Assembly (NCBI RefSeq): GCF_016889705.1
Contig: NZ_CP069526.1
Location: 9,732,945 to 9,796,944, forward strand
Direction of reading: 5' to 3'
DNA length: 64,000 nucleotides
Origin: Amycolatopsis sp. FDAARGOS 1241
GTDB lineage: Bacteria > Actinomycetota > Actinomycetes > Mycobacteriales > Pseudonocardiaceae
Position 1 is the stretch's first letter. Every line of letters starts with the position of its first letter. Positions 18,016 to 28,223 of this stretch are shown here, in pieces. The position numbers were made by a program, and so were the translations under genes. A model generated the notes under the pieces. The model saw only the letters and a program-made list of their open reading frames with translations, made no database searches and was not told where the DNA came from.

Positions 18016-18501
18016 GTGCGCGTTCTCGCGGTCGACGGGCCTTCCGGGGCCGGTAAGTCGACCTTCGCCGCGAAGGTGGTCGCCGCGCTCGGCGCGCGAA
18101 CGGCGCTGGTGAGCACGGACGCGTTCGCCACGTGGGAGTGTCCCGTCGCGTGGTGGCCGCAGCTGGAGCGCGGGGTGCTGGCACCGCTTGCACACGGACG
18201 GCCCGGGGAGTACCGGAAGGTGGACTGGACCTCCGGGGAACCACGGCCCGGCGAGCTCGTGCGGCTGCCCGTGCCGGACGTCCTGGTGCTGGAAGGCGTC
18301 TCCAGCGGCCGCCGCTCGATCCGACCGCGCCTGTCGCACCTGTGCTGGCTCGAAGGCGGCACGGAAGCCGAACGCCTCGACCGCGCCGTCGCGCGCGACG
18401 GTGAAGCGTCGCGCGAAGAGCTCCGCCGCTGGCAGGCCTTCGAACGAGGCTGGTTCGCAGTCGACGAGACCCGCGAAGCAGCGCAAACGCGCTTGCCATA
18501 A
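18016..18501 (+). CDS. Uridine kinase-like P-loop ATPase
   Basis: The frame reads VRVLAVDGPSGAGKSTFA, a Walker A in the style of the uridine kinase family. It continues with TALVSTDAFATWECPVAWWP, where D and W residues replace the usual nucleoside-site region, LVLEGVSSGRRSI (Walker B region), and a C-terminal lid with WLEGGTEAERLDRAVARDG. I place the start at GTG 18016, the first conventional start. The conserved-looking stretch SLISALRAAPPRLGG precedes it without any ATG, GTG or TTG, so translation may begin at CTG 17974, overlapping the DUF2304 stop. The substrate is unknown. It may belong to the glycan operon by position only. Confidence 0.75.
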   Translation: MRVLAVDGPSGAGKSTFAAKVVAALGARTALVSTDAFATWECPVAWWPQLERGVLAPLAHGRPGEYRKVDWTSGEPRPGELVRLPVPDVLVLEGVSSGRRSIRPRLSHLCWLEGGTEAERLDRAVARDGEASREELRRWQAFERGWFAVDETREAAQTRLP

Positions 18502-18927
18502 GGGAAAGACCCACGTTCCGGTTCCGTCTCCCACATTGGTGGAACCACTGCTCGAAAGGCGGTTTCAAGGCGGGCGCGGGAATGGATTGGACCGCCCGTC
18601 CGGCACCGTCATCCGCCTTGCGAACCCGCCTAAATCGGGCTGTCGTGATCGTCACCGGCCGTCCGGTACGACCCGAAAACCACCTTCAGGACTAGGCCAT
18701 TGGAGTGGCGATAGTGCCACTCTCCGTACCAAAGCGACAAAATCCATTACGGTACGTACACAATTCTGGACACATTGCGGTGAGTTTCGTCCTTACGTAG
18801 CGCGATCGTAACCTCACGTGCTTAAGTGCGGGCCGAGTTCCCGCTAGTGTCGGCGAGCACACCGATCGTCCGAGTTGTTCCTGACCGACCGGACGGTTTA
18901 GACCGAACATCTCCCAAGGGGTGCCAG
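18502..18927. promoter_or_regulatory. Intergenic region upstream of the peptide transporter operon, with an inverted repeat
   Basis: No gene is supported here. The stretch 18640-18850 is less GC-rich than its surroundings, as expected for a regulatory region. GAGTGGC (18703-18709) and GCCACTC (18716-18722) form a perfect 7-bp inverted repeat with a six-base spacer, a candidate operator. I could not fix a promoter with confidence. Confidence 0.45.
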
Positions 18928-20598
18928 ATGCAGCAATTGCGCCTGACCCGAACACGTCGAGCGGCCCTGATCGGGTTCGCCGGTGTGCTCGCGGTCTCGC
19001 TCACCGCGTGCGCGGAGTCGAAGCGCGACGAGGCCGGAGGTGGTGGCACCGGCGGCACGATGGTCTTCGGTGACACCGGCAACCCGAAGATGTTCGACCC
19101 CGCCTTCAATGACGACGGCGAGACGTTCCGGATCACCCGGCAGATGCTCGACACGCTGATCCAGAACAAGGCCGGCACCGCCGAGCTGGAGCCGTCGCTC
19201 GCCACGAAGTGGGAGCCGAGCAACGACGGCAAGACCTGGACCTTCACCCTCAAGCAGGGCGTGAAGTTCAGCGACGGCACGGCCTTCGACGCCAGCGCGG
19301 TCTGCTTCAACTTCGACCGCTGGTACAACATGAAGGGCGCCGCGGCCCAGAGTCAGATGATCTACTACGGCGACGTCTTCGAGGGCTTCGCCCACAACGA
19401 GGGCGACGCGGGCGGTGACCCTGTCTACAAGAGCTGCGAGGCGAAGGACCCGTCGACCGCGGTCATCAACCTGAACAAGGCCAAGGGTGCGTTCCCCGCC
19501 GCGTTCACGCTGCCGTCGTTCGCGATCCAGAGCCCGACCGCGCTGAAGCAGTACGACGCGGACAAGGTCACGCAGTCCGGTGATTCCTTCACCTACAGCG
19601 ACTACGCGTACAAGCACGTGACCGGCACCGGCCCGTTCAAGTTCTCCAGCTGGGACCAGGGCAAGGGCGAGATCACGCTGGTGCGCAACGACACCAGCTA
19701 CGCGCCGGCGAAGCTCGACAAGCTCGTCTTCAAGGTCATCCCCGACGAGAACGCCCGCAAGCAGGCGCTGAAGGCCGGCGACATCCAGGGGTACGACTTC
19801 CCGGCCCCGGCCGACTACGGGCTGCTGCGCAACGAGGGTGAGCAGGTCCTCATCCGCCCGTCGTTCAACGTGCTGTACCTGGGCATCAACCAGTCCGGCA
19901 ACCCGAAGCTCAAGGACCCGCGCGTGCGCCAGGCCCTGGCCTACGGCATCAACCGCGAGCAGTTCGTGAAGTCGAAGCTGGCCGAGGGTTCCGAGGTCGC
20001 CACCGAGTTCGTGCCGAAGGCCATCTCGGGTTACACCGACGACGTCACCAAGTACCCGTACGACCCGAACAAGGCCAAGCAGCTCCTGCAGCAGGCCGGC
20101 GCTACGGGTCTGACGCTGAAGTTCTACTACCCGACCGAGGTCACCCGGCCCTACATGCCGAACCCGGCCGACACGTTCACCTCGATCTCCGAGGACCTGA
20201 AGAACATCGGCATCACCATCCAGCCGGTGGCCGAGCCGTGGAACGGTGGCTACAAGGACGACGTGCAGAAGTTCGGCAAGCAGGACCTGCACCTGCTCGG
20301 CTGGACCGGTGACTACAACGATGCCGGCAACTTCGTCGGCACGTTCTTCGGCCGGGAGAAGAAGGAGTTCGGCTTCACCAACCCCGACCTGTTCAACGCT
20401 CTCGCGCAGGCGGACGCTTCGCCGGCCGGTGACGCGCACGCCAAGGCGTACCAGAACGTGAACAAGATGATCATGGACTACCTGCCCGCCATCCCGATCG
20501 CCTACCCGACGCCGGCGATCGTGGTCGGTCCGAAGATCAAGGGTGTGGTGGCCAGCCCGCTCACCGACGAACGCTTCAACAACGTCACGATCGGCTGA
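18928..20598 (+). CDS. Peptide ABC transporter substrate-binding lipoprotein (SBP family 5)
   Basis: 556 residues. It has a lipoprotein signal with lipobox LTAC (Cys28), then the SBP_bac_5 domain: TMVFGDTGNPKMFDPAFNDD, LATKWEPSNDGKTWTFTLKQ (a family hallmark), GVKFSDGTAFDASAV, YLGINQSGNPKLKDPRVRQA. It is the extracellular receptor for di- or oligopeptides or similar ligands. It opens a five-gene operon with two permeases and two ATPases. ATG 18928 is preceded by AAGGGG. Ligand specificity cannot be read from sequence. Confidence 0.95.
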   Translation: MQQLRLTRTRRAALIGFAGVLAVSLTACAESKRDEAGGGGTGGTMVFGDTGNPKMFDPAFNDDGETFRITRQMLDTLIQNKAGTAELEPSLATKWEPSNDGKTWTFTLKQGVKFSDGTAFDASAVCFNFDRWYNMKGAAAQSQMIYYGDVFEGFAHNEGDAGGDPVYKSCEAKDPSTAVINLNKAKGAFPAAFTLPSFAIQSPTALKQYDADKVTQSGDSFTYSDYAYKHVTGTGPFKFSSWDQGKGEITLVRNDTSYAPAKLDKLVFKVIPDENARKQALKAGDIQGYDFPAPADYGLLRNEGEQVLIRPSFNVLYLGINQSGNPKLKDPRVRQALAYGINREQFVKSKLAEGSEVATEFVPKAISGYTDDVTKYPYDPNKAKQLLQQAGATGLTLKFYYPTEVTRPYMPNPADTFTSISEDLKNIGITIQPVAEPWNGGYKDDVQKFGKQDLHLLGWTGDYNDAGNFVGTFFGREKKEFGFTNPDLFNALAQADASPAGDAHAKAYQNVNKMIMDYLPAIPIAYPTPAIVVGPKIKGVVASPLTDERFNNVTIG

Positions 20599-20623
20599 CG
20601 TGGACTTCTGAGCAGCCGGGCTG

Positions 20624-20654
20624 GGGGGCAGGTGCTACCGCGCCTGCCCCCTTT
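20624..20654 (+). terminator. Hairpin between receptor and permease genes
   Basis: GGGGGCAGG (20624-20632) pairs perfectly with CCTGCCCCC (20643-20651), followed by TTT. Such a hairpin after a binding-protein gene commonly stabilises its message or partly terminates transcription, giving more receptor than permease. That role is inference. Confidence 0.55.
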
Positions 20655-20689
20655 GCCCACGTGCCCGGGCTGTACACAAAGGACTACAA

Positions 20690-21691
20690 GTGCTCCGTTT
20701 CCTCGTGCGTCGGGTGCTACAAGCGATTCCGACGCTTCTCATCCTGTCCATCCTGGTCTTCGCGTGGTTGCGCTCGCTCCCCGGTGGCCCGGCCGCCGCG
20801 CTGCTGGGTGACAAGGCGACCCCGGAGAAGATCGCCAGCCTCAACCACGTGCTCGGGCTGGACCAGCCGATCATCTTGCAGTACTTCAAGTTCCTCGGCC
20901 GAGCCGTCACCGGGGACTTCGGCAACTCGCTGGTGTCCGCGCAGCCGGTGATGTCGGAGATCGGCACCTTCCTGCCGGCCACCATCGAGCTCGGCCTGTC
21001 GGCGATGATCATCGCGGTCGTCCTCGGCGTGCCCTTCGGCTACCTCGCCGCCCGCTTCCGCGGCGGCATCCCCGACAACATCATCATCGTGCTGACGCTG
21101 ATTGGCGTTGCGGTACCGGTGTTCTTCCTCGGCTACATGATGCAGGACCTGCTCGCCGCCCCGCTCGGGCTGCCGTCGCAGGGCCGCCAGGCGCCCGGCA
21201 TCGACGCCACCAGCATCACCAACTTCGCCATCCTCGACGGCATCATGACGAGCGAGTGGGACGCCGTCTGGGACGCGATCAAGCACCTGATCCTGCCGGC
21301 GTTCGCGCTGGCGACCATCCCGCTCGCGGTGATCACGCGCATCACGCGCGCCTCGGTGCTCGACGTGTTCAACGAAGACTTCCTCCGCACGGCCAACTCC
21401 AAAGGCCTCACGCAGCCGGTGATCCGGCGGCGGCACGTGCTGCGCAACGCGTTGCTCCCGGTGGTCACGACCATCGGCCTGCAGACGGGTGCGCTGCTCG
21501 GTGGCGCGGTGCTGACCGAGCGGGTCTTCAACTTCCGCGGCCTCGGCTTCCTGCTGGCCGAAGGTATCGAACGGCGTGACTACCCCCGGCTGCAGGCGCT
21601 GCTGCTGTTCGGGGCTCTGGTGTACGTGCTGGTGAACATGCTGGTCGACATCTCGTACGGGATCATCGACCCGAGGGTGCGTGTGCGATGA
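20690..21691 (+). CDS. Peptide ABC transporter permease (DppB/OppB type)
   Basis: 333 residues, GTG start (MLRFLVRRVLQAIPTLLILS). It has about six membrane helices and the permease EAA loop near the C-terminus (TANSKGLTQPVIRRRHVLRN). It ends YGIIDPRVRVR, typical of DppB proteins. A large periplasmic loop contains QGRQAPGIDATSI. Its stop overlaps the next start by four bases. Confidence 0.95.
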   Translation: MLRFLVRRVLQAIPTLLILSILVFAWLRSLPGGPAAALLGDKATPEKIASLNHVLGLDQPIILQYFKFLGRAVTGDFGNSLVSAQPVMSEIGTFLPATIELGLSAMIIAVVLGVPFGYLAARFRGGIPDNIIIVLTLIGVAVPVFFLGYMMQDLLAAPLGLPSQGRQAPGIDATSITNFAILDGIMTSEWDAVWDAIKHLILPAFALATIPLAVITRITRASVLDVFNEDFLRTANSKGLTQPVIRRRHVLRNALLPVVTTIGLQTGALLGGAVLTERVFNFRGLGFLLAEGIERRDYPRLQALLLFGALVYVLVNMLVDISYGIIDPRVRVR

Positions 21692-22623
21692 ACACTTTGC
21701 TTGCCAAGAAGAAAGAGCCGATCGACAAGCTCGCGAAGTCGTCGGCGAGCGGCCGGAGCCTCGGGGCCGAAGCGCTGCGGCGCATGCTCCGCAGCCCGGT
21801 CGCGATCACCGGTGGCGTGATCACGTTGCTGTTCCTGCTGCTGGCGATCTTCGCGCCGCTGATCGCGCCGAAGGACCCGCAGGTGCGTTACCTGCAGAGC
21901 CAGGTGGAGCTGGGCCGCGGCATCATCCCGGGCCCGCAGCCGGGGTTCCCGCTGGGCGTCGACGACTTCGGCCGCGACTTCCTGTCGCGGCTCATCGTCG
22001 GGGCGCAGCAGACGCTGATCGTCGGGGTGCTCGCCACCCTGATCGGCGTGCTCCTGGGTGTGCTCATCGGTGGTCTCGCGGGTGCGTTCGGCGGCTGGGT
22101 CGACACCGTCCTCATGCGACTGGTCGACGTGCTGCTGTCGTTCCCGTCGCTGCTGCTGGCGATCTCCATCGCGGCGCTGTTCGCGAAGCCGAGCCAGTGG
22201 ACGGTGATCCTCGCCGTGTCGATCATCGGCGTGCCGATCTTCGCCCGGCTGCTGCGCGGATCCATGCTGGCGCAACGGGAAGCGGACCACGTGCTGGCCG
22301 CGACGTCGCTGGGCGTGAAGCGCACGACGATCGTGTTCCGCCACATGCTGCCGAACTCGGTCGGCCCGGTAATCGTGCAGGCCACGCTGACGCTGGCCAC
22401 CGCGATCCTGGAAGCCGCCGCCCTGTCGTTCCTCGGCCTGGGCGACCCGGACCCGACGCGGGCTGAGTGGGGACTGATGCTGGGCAACGCTTCGCGCCAG
22501 TTCCTCGACATCCGCCCGGAGCTCGCGTACTACCCGGCCATCGCGATCATCGTGGTGGCACTCGGGTTCACGCTGCTCGGCGAGTCCCTGCGCGAAGCCC
22601 TCGACCCGAAGAACCGGCGGTAA
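21688..22623 (+). CDS. Peptide ABC transporter permease (DppC/OppC type)
   Basis: 311 residues. The N-terminal cytoplasmic part (NTLLAKKKEPIDKLAKSSAS) and SLGAEALRRMLRSPVAITGG match the OppC N-terminal domain. PLGVDDFGRDFLSRLIVGAQ is the family motif and LAATSLGVKRTTIVFRHMLP the EAA loop. It is translationally coupled to the DppB-type gene (ATGA overlap) and ends three bases before the first ATPase gene. Confidence 0.95.
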   Translation: MNTLLAKKKEPIDKLAKSSASGRSLGAEALRRMLRSPVAITGGVITLLFLLLAIFAPLIAPKDPQVRYLQSQVELGRGIIPGPQPGFPLGVDDFGRDFLSRLIVGAQQTLIVGVLATLIGVLLGVLIGGLAGAFGGWVDTVLMRLVDVLLSFPSLLLAISIAALFAKPSQWTVILAVSIIGVPIFARLLRGSMLAQREADHVLAATSLGVKRTTIVFRHMLPNSVGPVIVQATLTLATAILEAAALSFLGLGDPDPTRAEWGLMLGNASRQFLDIRPELAYYPAIAIIVVALGFTLLGESLREALDPKNRR

Positions 22624-22626
22624 ACC

Positions 22627-24743
<2,117 letters not shown>

Positions 24744-24746
24744 CCC

Positions 24747-24792
24747 CCGAGCGGCGGCGAGTCCACTTCGGACTCGCCGCCGCTCGGTTTTT
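24747..24792 (+). terminator. Strong terminator of the peptide transporter operon
   Basis: A perfect 18-bp stem, CCGAGCGGCGGCGAGTCC (24747-24764) with GGACTCGCCGCCGCTCGG (24770-24787), a five-base loop, and TTTTT directly after. It also lies at the end of the converging minus-strand gene. Confidence 0.92.
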
Positions 24793-25214
24793 CAGGGCTG
24801 CAGGTCGATCGCGGCGCGGAAGCTGCCGTCCATGGCGAACGGCGTCGAGTTGTGCTCGTGCACGATCCGCCACGTGCCGTCGACGCGGCGCAAGCACAGC
24901 GTCGAGCGGAACCACAGCGTGAACGGCTCGCTCATCCCGGCGGGCACGGCCGACATCCTGGTGAGGCTCGTGACGAACGCCAGGTCGCCGGACACCGTCA
25001 CCTCGGGGTCGCGGTACTCGTACATCACCGGGCTGTCGAAGGTGCCGAACCACTTCGTGAGGAACTCCGCCGACGCGCCGGTGGTGCGCAGCGGCGGCGC
25101 GAGGTCGAACTTCACGGCGCCGGCGGCGTAGCCCGCGACCAGCCGCTCGGGATCCTTGGCGTGCATCGCGCAGGTGCGCTCGGCCAGCAGGTTCCGGATC
25201 TCGGTTTCGGACAT
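24792..25214 (-). CDS. SnoaL/NTF2-like small protein
   Basis: 140 residues of the NTF2-like cone fold: N-terminal helix MSETEIRNLLAERTCAMHAK, DPERLVAGYAAGAVKFDLAP, then SGDLAFVTSLTRMSA, FTLWFRSTLCLRRVDGTWRI and VHEHNSTPF. Family members are steroid isomerase-like enzymes or binding proteins of unknown ligand; this one has no assigned role. AAGGAGAG precedes the ATG on its strand. It is divergent from the YCII/sigma pair, and SnoaL-type genes often lie near such pairs. Confidence 0.85.
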   Translation of the reverse strand: MSETEIRNLLAERTCAMHAKDPERLVAGYAAGAVKFDLAPPLRTTGASAEFLTKWFGTFDSPVMYEYRDPEVTVSGDLAFVTSLTRMSAVPAGMSEPFTLWFRSTLCLRRVDGTWRIVHEHNSTPFAMDGSFRAAIDLQP

Positions 25215-25318
25215 TTTGTGCTCTCCTTGTGTTCGCCGTCGTTGCGTTCACCGGGGACGTCGAAGCCCGGCCGGCGGCTTCGACGTCCCGGGAGAAGACG
25301 ATTACGAGGAGGCACCCG

Positions 25319-25699
25319 ATGAAGTACCTGGTCCTGATCTACGGCAACCCGGCGTCGCGTTCGGTGTGGGCGAGCATGAGCGACGAGCAGAAAGCCGCGG
25401 GCCTGCGTGCGTACGTCGAGTTCAACGAGGAGCTCGACAGCTCCGGCGAACGCATCGTGTCCGAGCGGCTGGCCGCGCCCGAGCTCACGAAACAGGTCAT
25501 CGTGCGCGACGAACAGGTCAGCACCACCGACGGGCCGTTCGCGGAGATCAAGGAGCAGCTCGCCGGCATCTACCTGCTGGAGTGCGAGACGGAGGAACGC
25601 GCGCTGGCGATCGCGGCGCGCATCCCGGAGGCGCCGTACGCGACGATCGAGGTCCGGCCCGTGATGGGCCTGACCGGCGACGTGGACTTCGAGCTGTGA
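25319..25699 (+). CDS. YCII-related (DGPF) protein
   Basis: 126 residues, ATG with AGGAGG at 25304-25309. It has the family pattern MKYLVLIYGNPASRS, ERIVSERLAAPELTKQVIVR, TTDGPFAEIKEQLAGIYLLE (the DGPF motif) and IEVRPVMGLTGDVDFEL. The function is unknown; genes of this family sit beside ECF sigma factors of the DUF6596 type, as here. It overlaps the sigma gene start (GTGA), so both are one transcript. Confidence 0.9.
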   Translation: MKYLVLIYGNPASRSVWASMSDEQKAAGLRAYVEFNEELDSSGERIVSERLAAPELTKQVIVRDEQVSTTDGPFAEIKEQLAGIYLLECETEERALAIAARIPEAPYATIEVRPVMGLTGDVDFEL

Positions 25700-26892
25700 T
25701 CGAGGGTCTCCTGCGCGAGCTGGCGCCGCAGGTCCTCACCGCGCTCGTGCGCCGCTACGGCGGGTTCGACACGTGTGAGGACGCCGTGCAGGAGGCCCTG
25801 CTCGCCGCCGCGCTGCAGTGGCCGCGCGATGGCGTGCCGGACAAGCCCAAAGCGTGGCTCATCACTACGGCCTCGCGTCGGCGGATCGAGCTGTTCCGCC
25901 GTGAAACCGCACGCCAGCGGCGTGAGGAGACCGTGGCGGCGCTGGCGCCACCCGACCCGGACCCGGCTCCGGCCGTGGACGACACGCTCACGTTGCTGCT
26001 GCTGTGCTGCCACCCGGCGCTGACGCGCCCGTCGCAGGTCGCGTTGACGCTGCGAGCCGTGGGCGGCCTGACGACGGCTGAGATCGCGCGGGCGTTCCTC
26101 GTGCCGGAGGCGACGATCGGCCAGCGCATCAGCCGCGCGAAGCAGAAGGTGAAGGGCACGTCGTTCAGCCTGCCGCCGGCGGACGAGCGGCCCGCTCGCG
26201 TCGCGGCCGTGCTGCAGGTGCTGTACCTGATCTTCACCGAGGGCCACACGGCGAGCGCGGGCACGGCCGTCGACCGCGTGGAGCTCACGGCGGAGGCGAT
26301 CCGGCTCACACGGCAGCTGCACGCCGAGCTGCCCGAAGACGGCGAGGTCACGGGGCTGCTGGCCCTGATGCTGCTCACCGGCGCTCGGCGGGCCGCCCGG
26401 CTCGGCCCGGACGGCACGATGGTCCCGCTCGCGGAGCAGGACCGGTCGCGGTGGGACGCGGCCGCCATCGCCGAGGGCACCGCGCTCATCAGCCACGCGC
26501 TCGCGACCGCGCCCGTCGGCCCCTACCAGCTGCAGGCCGCGATCGCCGCCGTCCACGACGAGGCGCCGGCCGCCGAGGACACCGACTGGCCGCAAATCCT
26601 GCTGCTCTACGACCTGCTGCGCCAGGTCGCGCCCGGACCGATGGTGACGCTCAACCGGCTCGTCGCGCTGGCGAAGGTCGAGGGCCCGGCCGCCGCCCTC
26701 GCCGAACTCGACGCGACGGAACAGCCGGACCACTACCGCGTGGACGTCGTCCGCGCGCACCTGCTCGAGCTGGCCGGTGACGCCGAGGCCGCCCGCGGGC
26801 ACTACGCTGCGGCCGCGCGCCGGACGTTGAGCCTGCCCGAACGCCGGCACCTCGAGTCACGTGCTTTGCGTGGTATGTCCGGAAAACCCTGA
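25696..26892 (+). CDS. ECF sigma factor with C-terminal DUF6596/TPR-like extension (ECF42 type)
   Basis: 398 residues, twice the length of an ordinary ECF factor. Sigma region 2: GFDTCEDAVQEALLAAALQW and KAWLITTASRRRIELFRRE. Region 4: LTTAEIARAFLVPEATIGQR, then ISRAKQKVKG. The long C-terminal part (from about residue 180, RVAAVLQVLYLIFTEGHTAS) is the helical extension typical of the group paired with DGPF proteins. No anti-sigma gene is seen; in this group the extension is thought to control activity. The start is GTG 25696, inside the stop of the YCII gene. Confidence 0.9.
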   Translation: MIEGLLRELAPQVLTALVRRYGGFDTCEDAVQEALLAAALQWPRDGVPDKPKAWLITTASRRRIELFRRETARQRREETVAALAPPDPDPAPAVDDTLTLLLLCCHPALTRPSQVALTLRAVGGLTTAEIARAFLVPEATIGQRISRAKQKVKGTSFSLPPADERPARVAAVLQVLYLIFTEGHTASAGTAVDRVELTAEAIRLTRQLHAELPEDGEVTGLLALMLLTGARRAARLGPDGTMVPLAEQDRSRWDAAAIAEGTALISHALATAPVGPYQLQAAIAAVHDEAPAAEDTDWPQILLLYDLLRQVAPGPMVTLNRLVALAKVEGPAAALAELDATEQPDHYRVDVVRAHLLELAGDAEAARGHYAAAARRTLSLPERRHLESRALRGMSGKP

Positions 26893-26999
26893 CCGAAGTC
26901 GGACCCCACCCCCGACCGAAGGCTGACGACCGCGCCCGTCGGCCCCGGTACGCTGCGGGGAAGACGTACGAATCCGGCAAGCCGCAGGGGGTAGGGGTA

Positions 27000-27644
27000 G
27001 TGAACATCGACCACGTGCTGGAGGCGATCCCTCCGCTGTCGGTCTACCTGCTCGTGGGGCTCGTCGTGATGGTCGAAAGCCTCGGCATCCCGCTGCCGGG
27101 GGAGATCGTGCTCGTCAGCGCGGCCCTGCTCGCCTCGTCGCACGGCGGTCTCAACCCCCTGTGGATCGGCATCCTCGCCAGCGCGGGCGCCATCATCGGC
27201 GACAGCATCGGCTACCTCATCGGCCGCAAGGGTGGCAAACGGCTCTTCGACTGGGCGGGCCGGAAGTTCCCCAAGCACTTCGGGCCCCAGCACGTCGCGA
27301 ACGCCGAACGGATCTTCCACAAACGCGGCATGTGGGCCGTGTTCTTCGGCCGGTTCGTCGCGGTGCTGCGCATCCTGGCCGGCCCGCTCGCGGGCTCGCT
27401 CAACATGCACTACCCGCGCTTCCTGCTGGCCAACGCCCTCGGCGGCATCATCTGGGCCGGCGGTACGACCGCGCTCATCTACTACCTGGGCGTCGTCGCG
27501 GACAAGTGGCTCAAGGGCTTCCAGTGGGCGGGCCTGGGCGCCGCGCTGGTGATCGGTGTGGTCGTGACGCTGGTACTGAAGAAGCGCATGTCCCGCAACC
27601 ACGAAGCCCACGCGGTGGAGCAGAAGGACGACGCCGTCGCCTGA
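27000..27644 (+). CDS. DedA family membrane protein
   Basis: 214 residues, GTG start. The DedA/VTT domain shows ESLGIPLPGEIVLVSAALLA, GDSIGYLIGRKGGKRLFDWA and FFGRFVAVLRILAGPLAGSL, the last being the family's conserved Arg-containing motif. It has about five membrane segments, then a short charged tail. DedA proteins act in lipid-carrier recycling (undecaprenyl phosphate) and envelope homeostasis; which lipid this one handles is unknown. Confidence 0.92.
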   Translation: MNIDHVLEAIPPLSVYLLVGLVVMVESLGIPLPGEIVLVSAALLASSHGGLNPLWIGILASAGAIIGDSIGYLIGRKGGKRLFDWAGRKFPKHFGPQHVANAERIFHKRGMWAVFFGRFVAVLRILAGPLAGSLNMHYPRFLLANALGGIIWAGGTTALIYYLGVVADKWLKGFQWAGLGAALVIGVVVTLVLKKRMSRNHEAHAVEQKDDAVA

Positions 27645-27789
27645 GCGCCGGGTGCAGTGGCCTTGGACGGTGTCGACGTGTGAGCGGTGCGCCGGGTTGA
27701 TCATGACGCCGGCCTCCGCGTGTGGTGCTGGCGCCTGAGGCCGGCACCGATCACAACGGAGGTCTTCGTTCTCCACCCGAAATGTCCGT

Positions 27790-28223
27790 TTGGTCTCGCA
27801 CGACCGACCTTTGTTGATCGAGCGTGTCCACGCGGGACGCCCCGTCGCCCGTGTCACCGCCGAGCTGGAGATCTCACGCGCGAACGGGCACAAGTGGGTC
27901 CGCTGCTACGACGACCGCCGGTCTGCTCGATCGTTGCAGCAGGCCACACCACCGCCCGGGCTCGTGTCCCGGGCCGGATTGAGCCGCAGATTTATCCAGC
28001 TGCGGCGGACCGGCGCCTGGGCCCGGCCCGCATCGGCGCGATCCTCGACCTGCACGCCTCGACGGTGCACCGGGTCCTGACCCGCCACCACATGCCGAGA
28101 CTGGTCTGGCTGGACCGCCCGGCCGGACAACCGATCCCACTGCAACCACCAGCGCACCCACACCGCCCTGAACCGGCGCCCACCCATCACCCGCGGCAAC
28201 AACTCCACAGGGCGCACAGCTAG
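27790..28223 (+). pseudogene. IS481-type transposase remnant, frameshifted and internally deleted
   Basis: The first ~45 codons (frame at 27790) read VSHDRPLLIERVHAGRPVAR then VTAELEISRANGHKWVRCYD, the N-terminal helix-turn-helix of IS481 transposases. A frameshift follows; a different frame gives LGPARIGAILDLHASTVHRV and TRHHMPRLVWLDRPAGQP. After about 28140 it jumps to the family's C-terminal end (NHQRTHTALNRRPPITRGNN then STG). The whole DDE catalytic core is missing, so the element cannot transpose. It ends exactly against the stop codon of the converging EamA gene. No intact terminal repeats were found. Confidence 0.82.
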
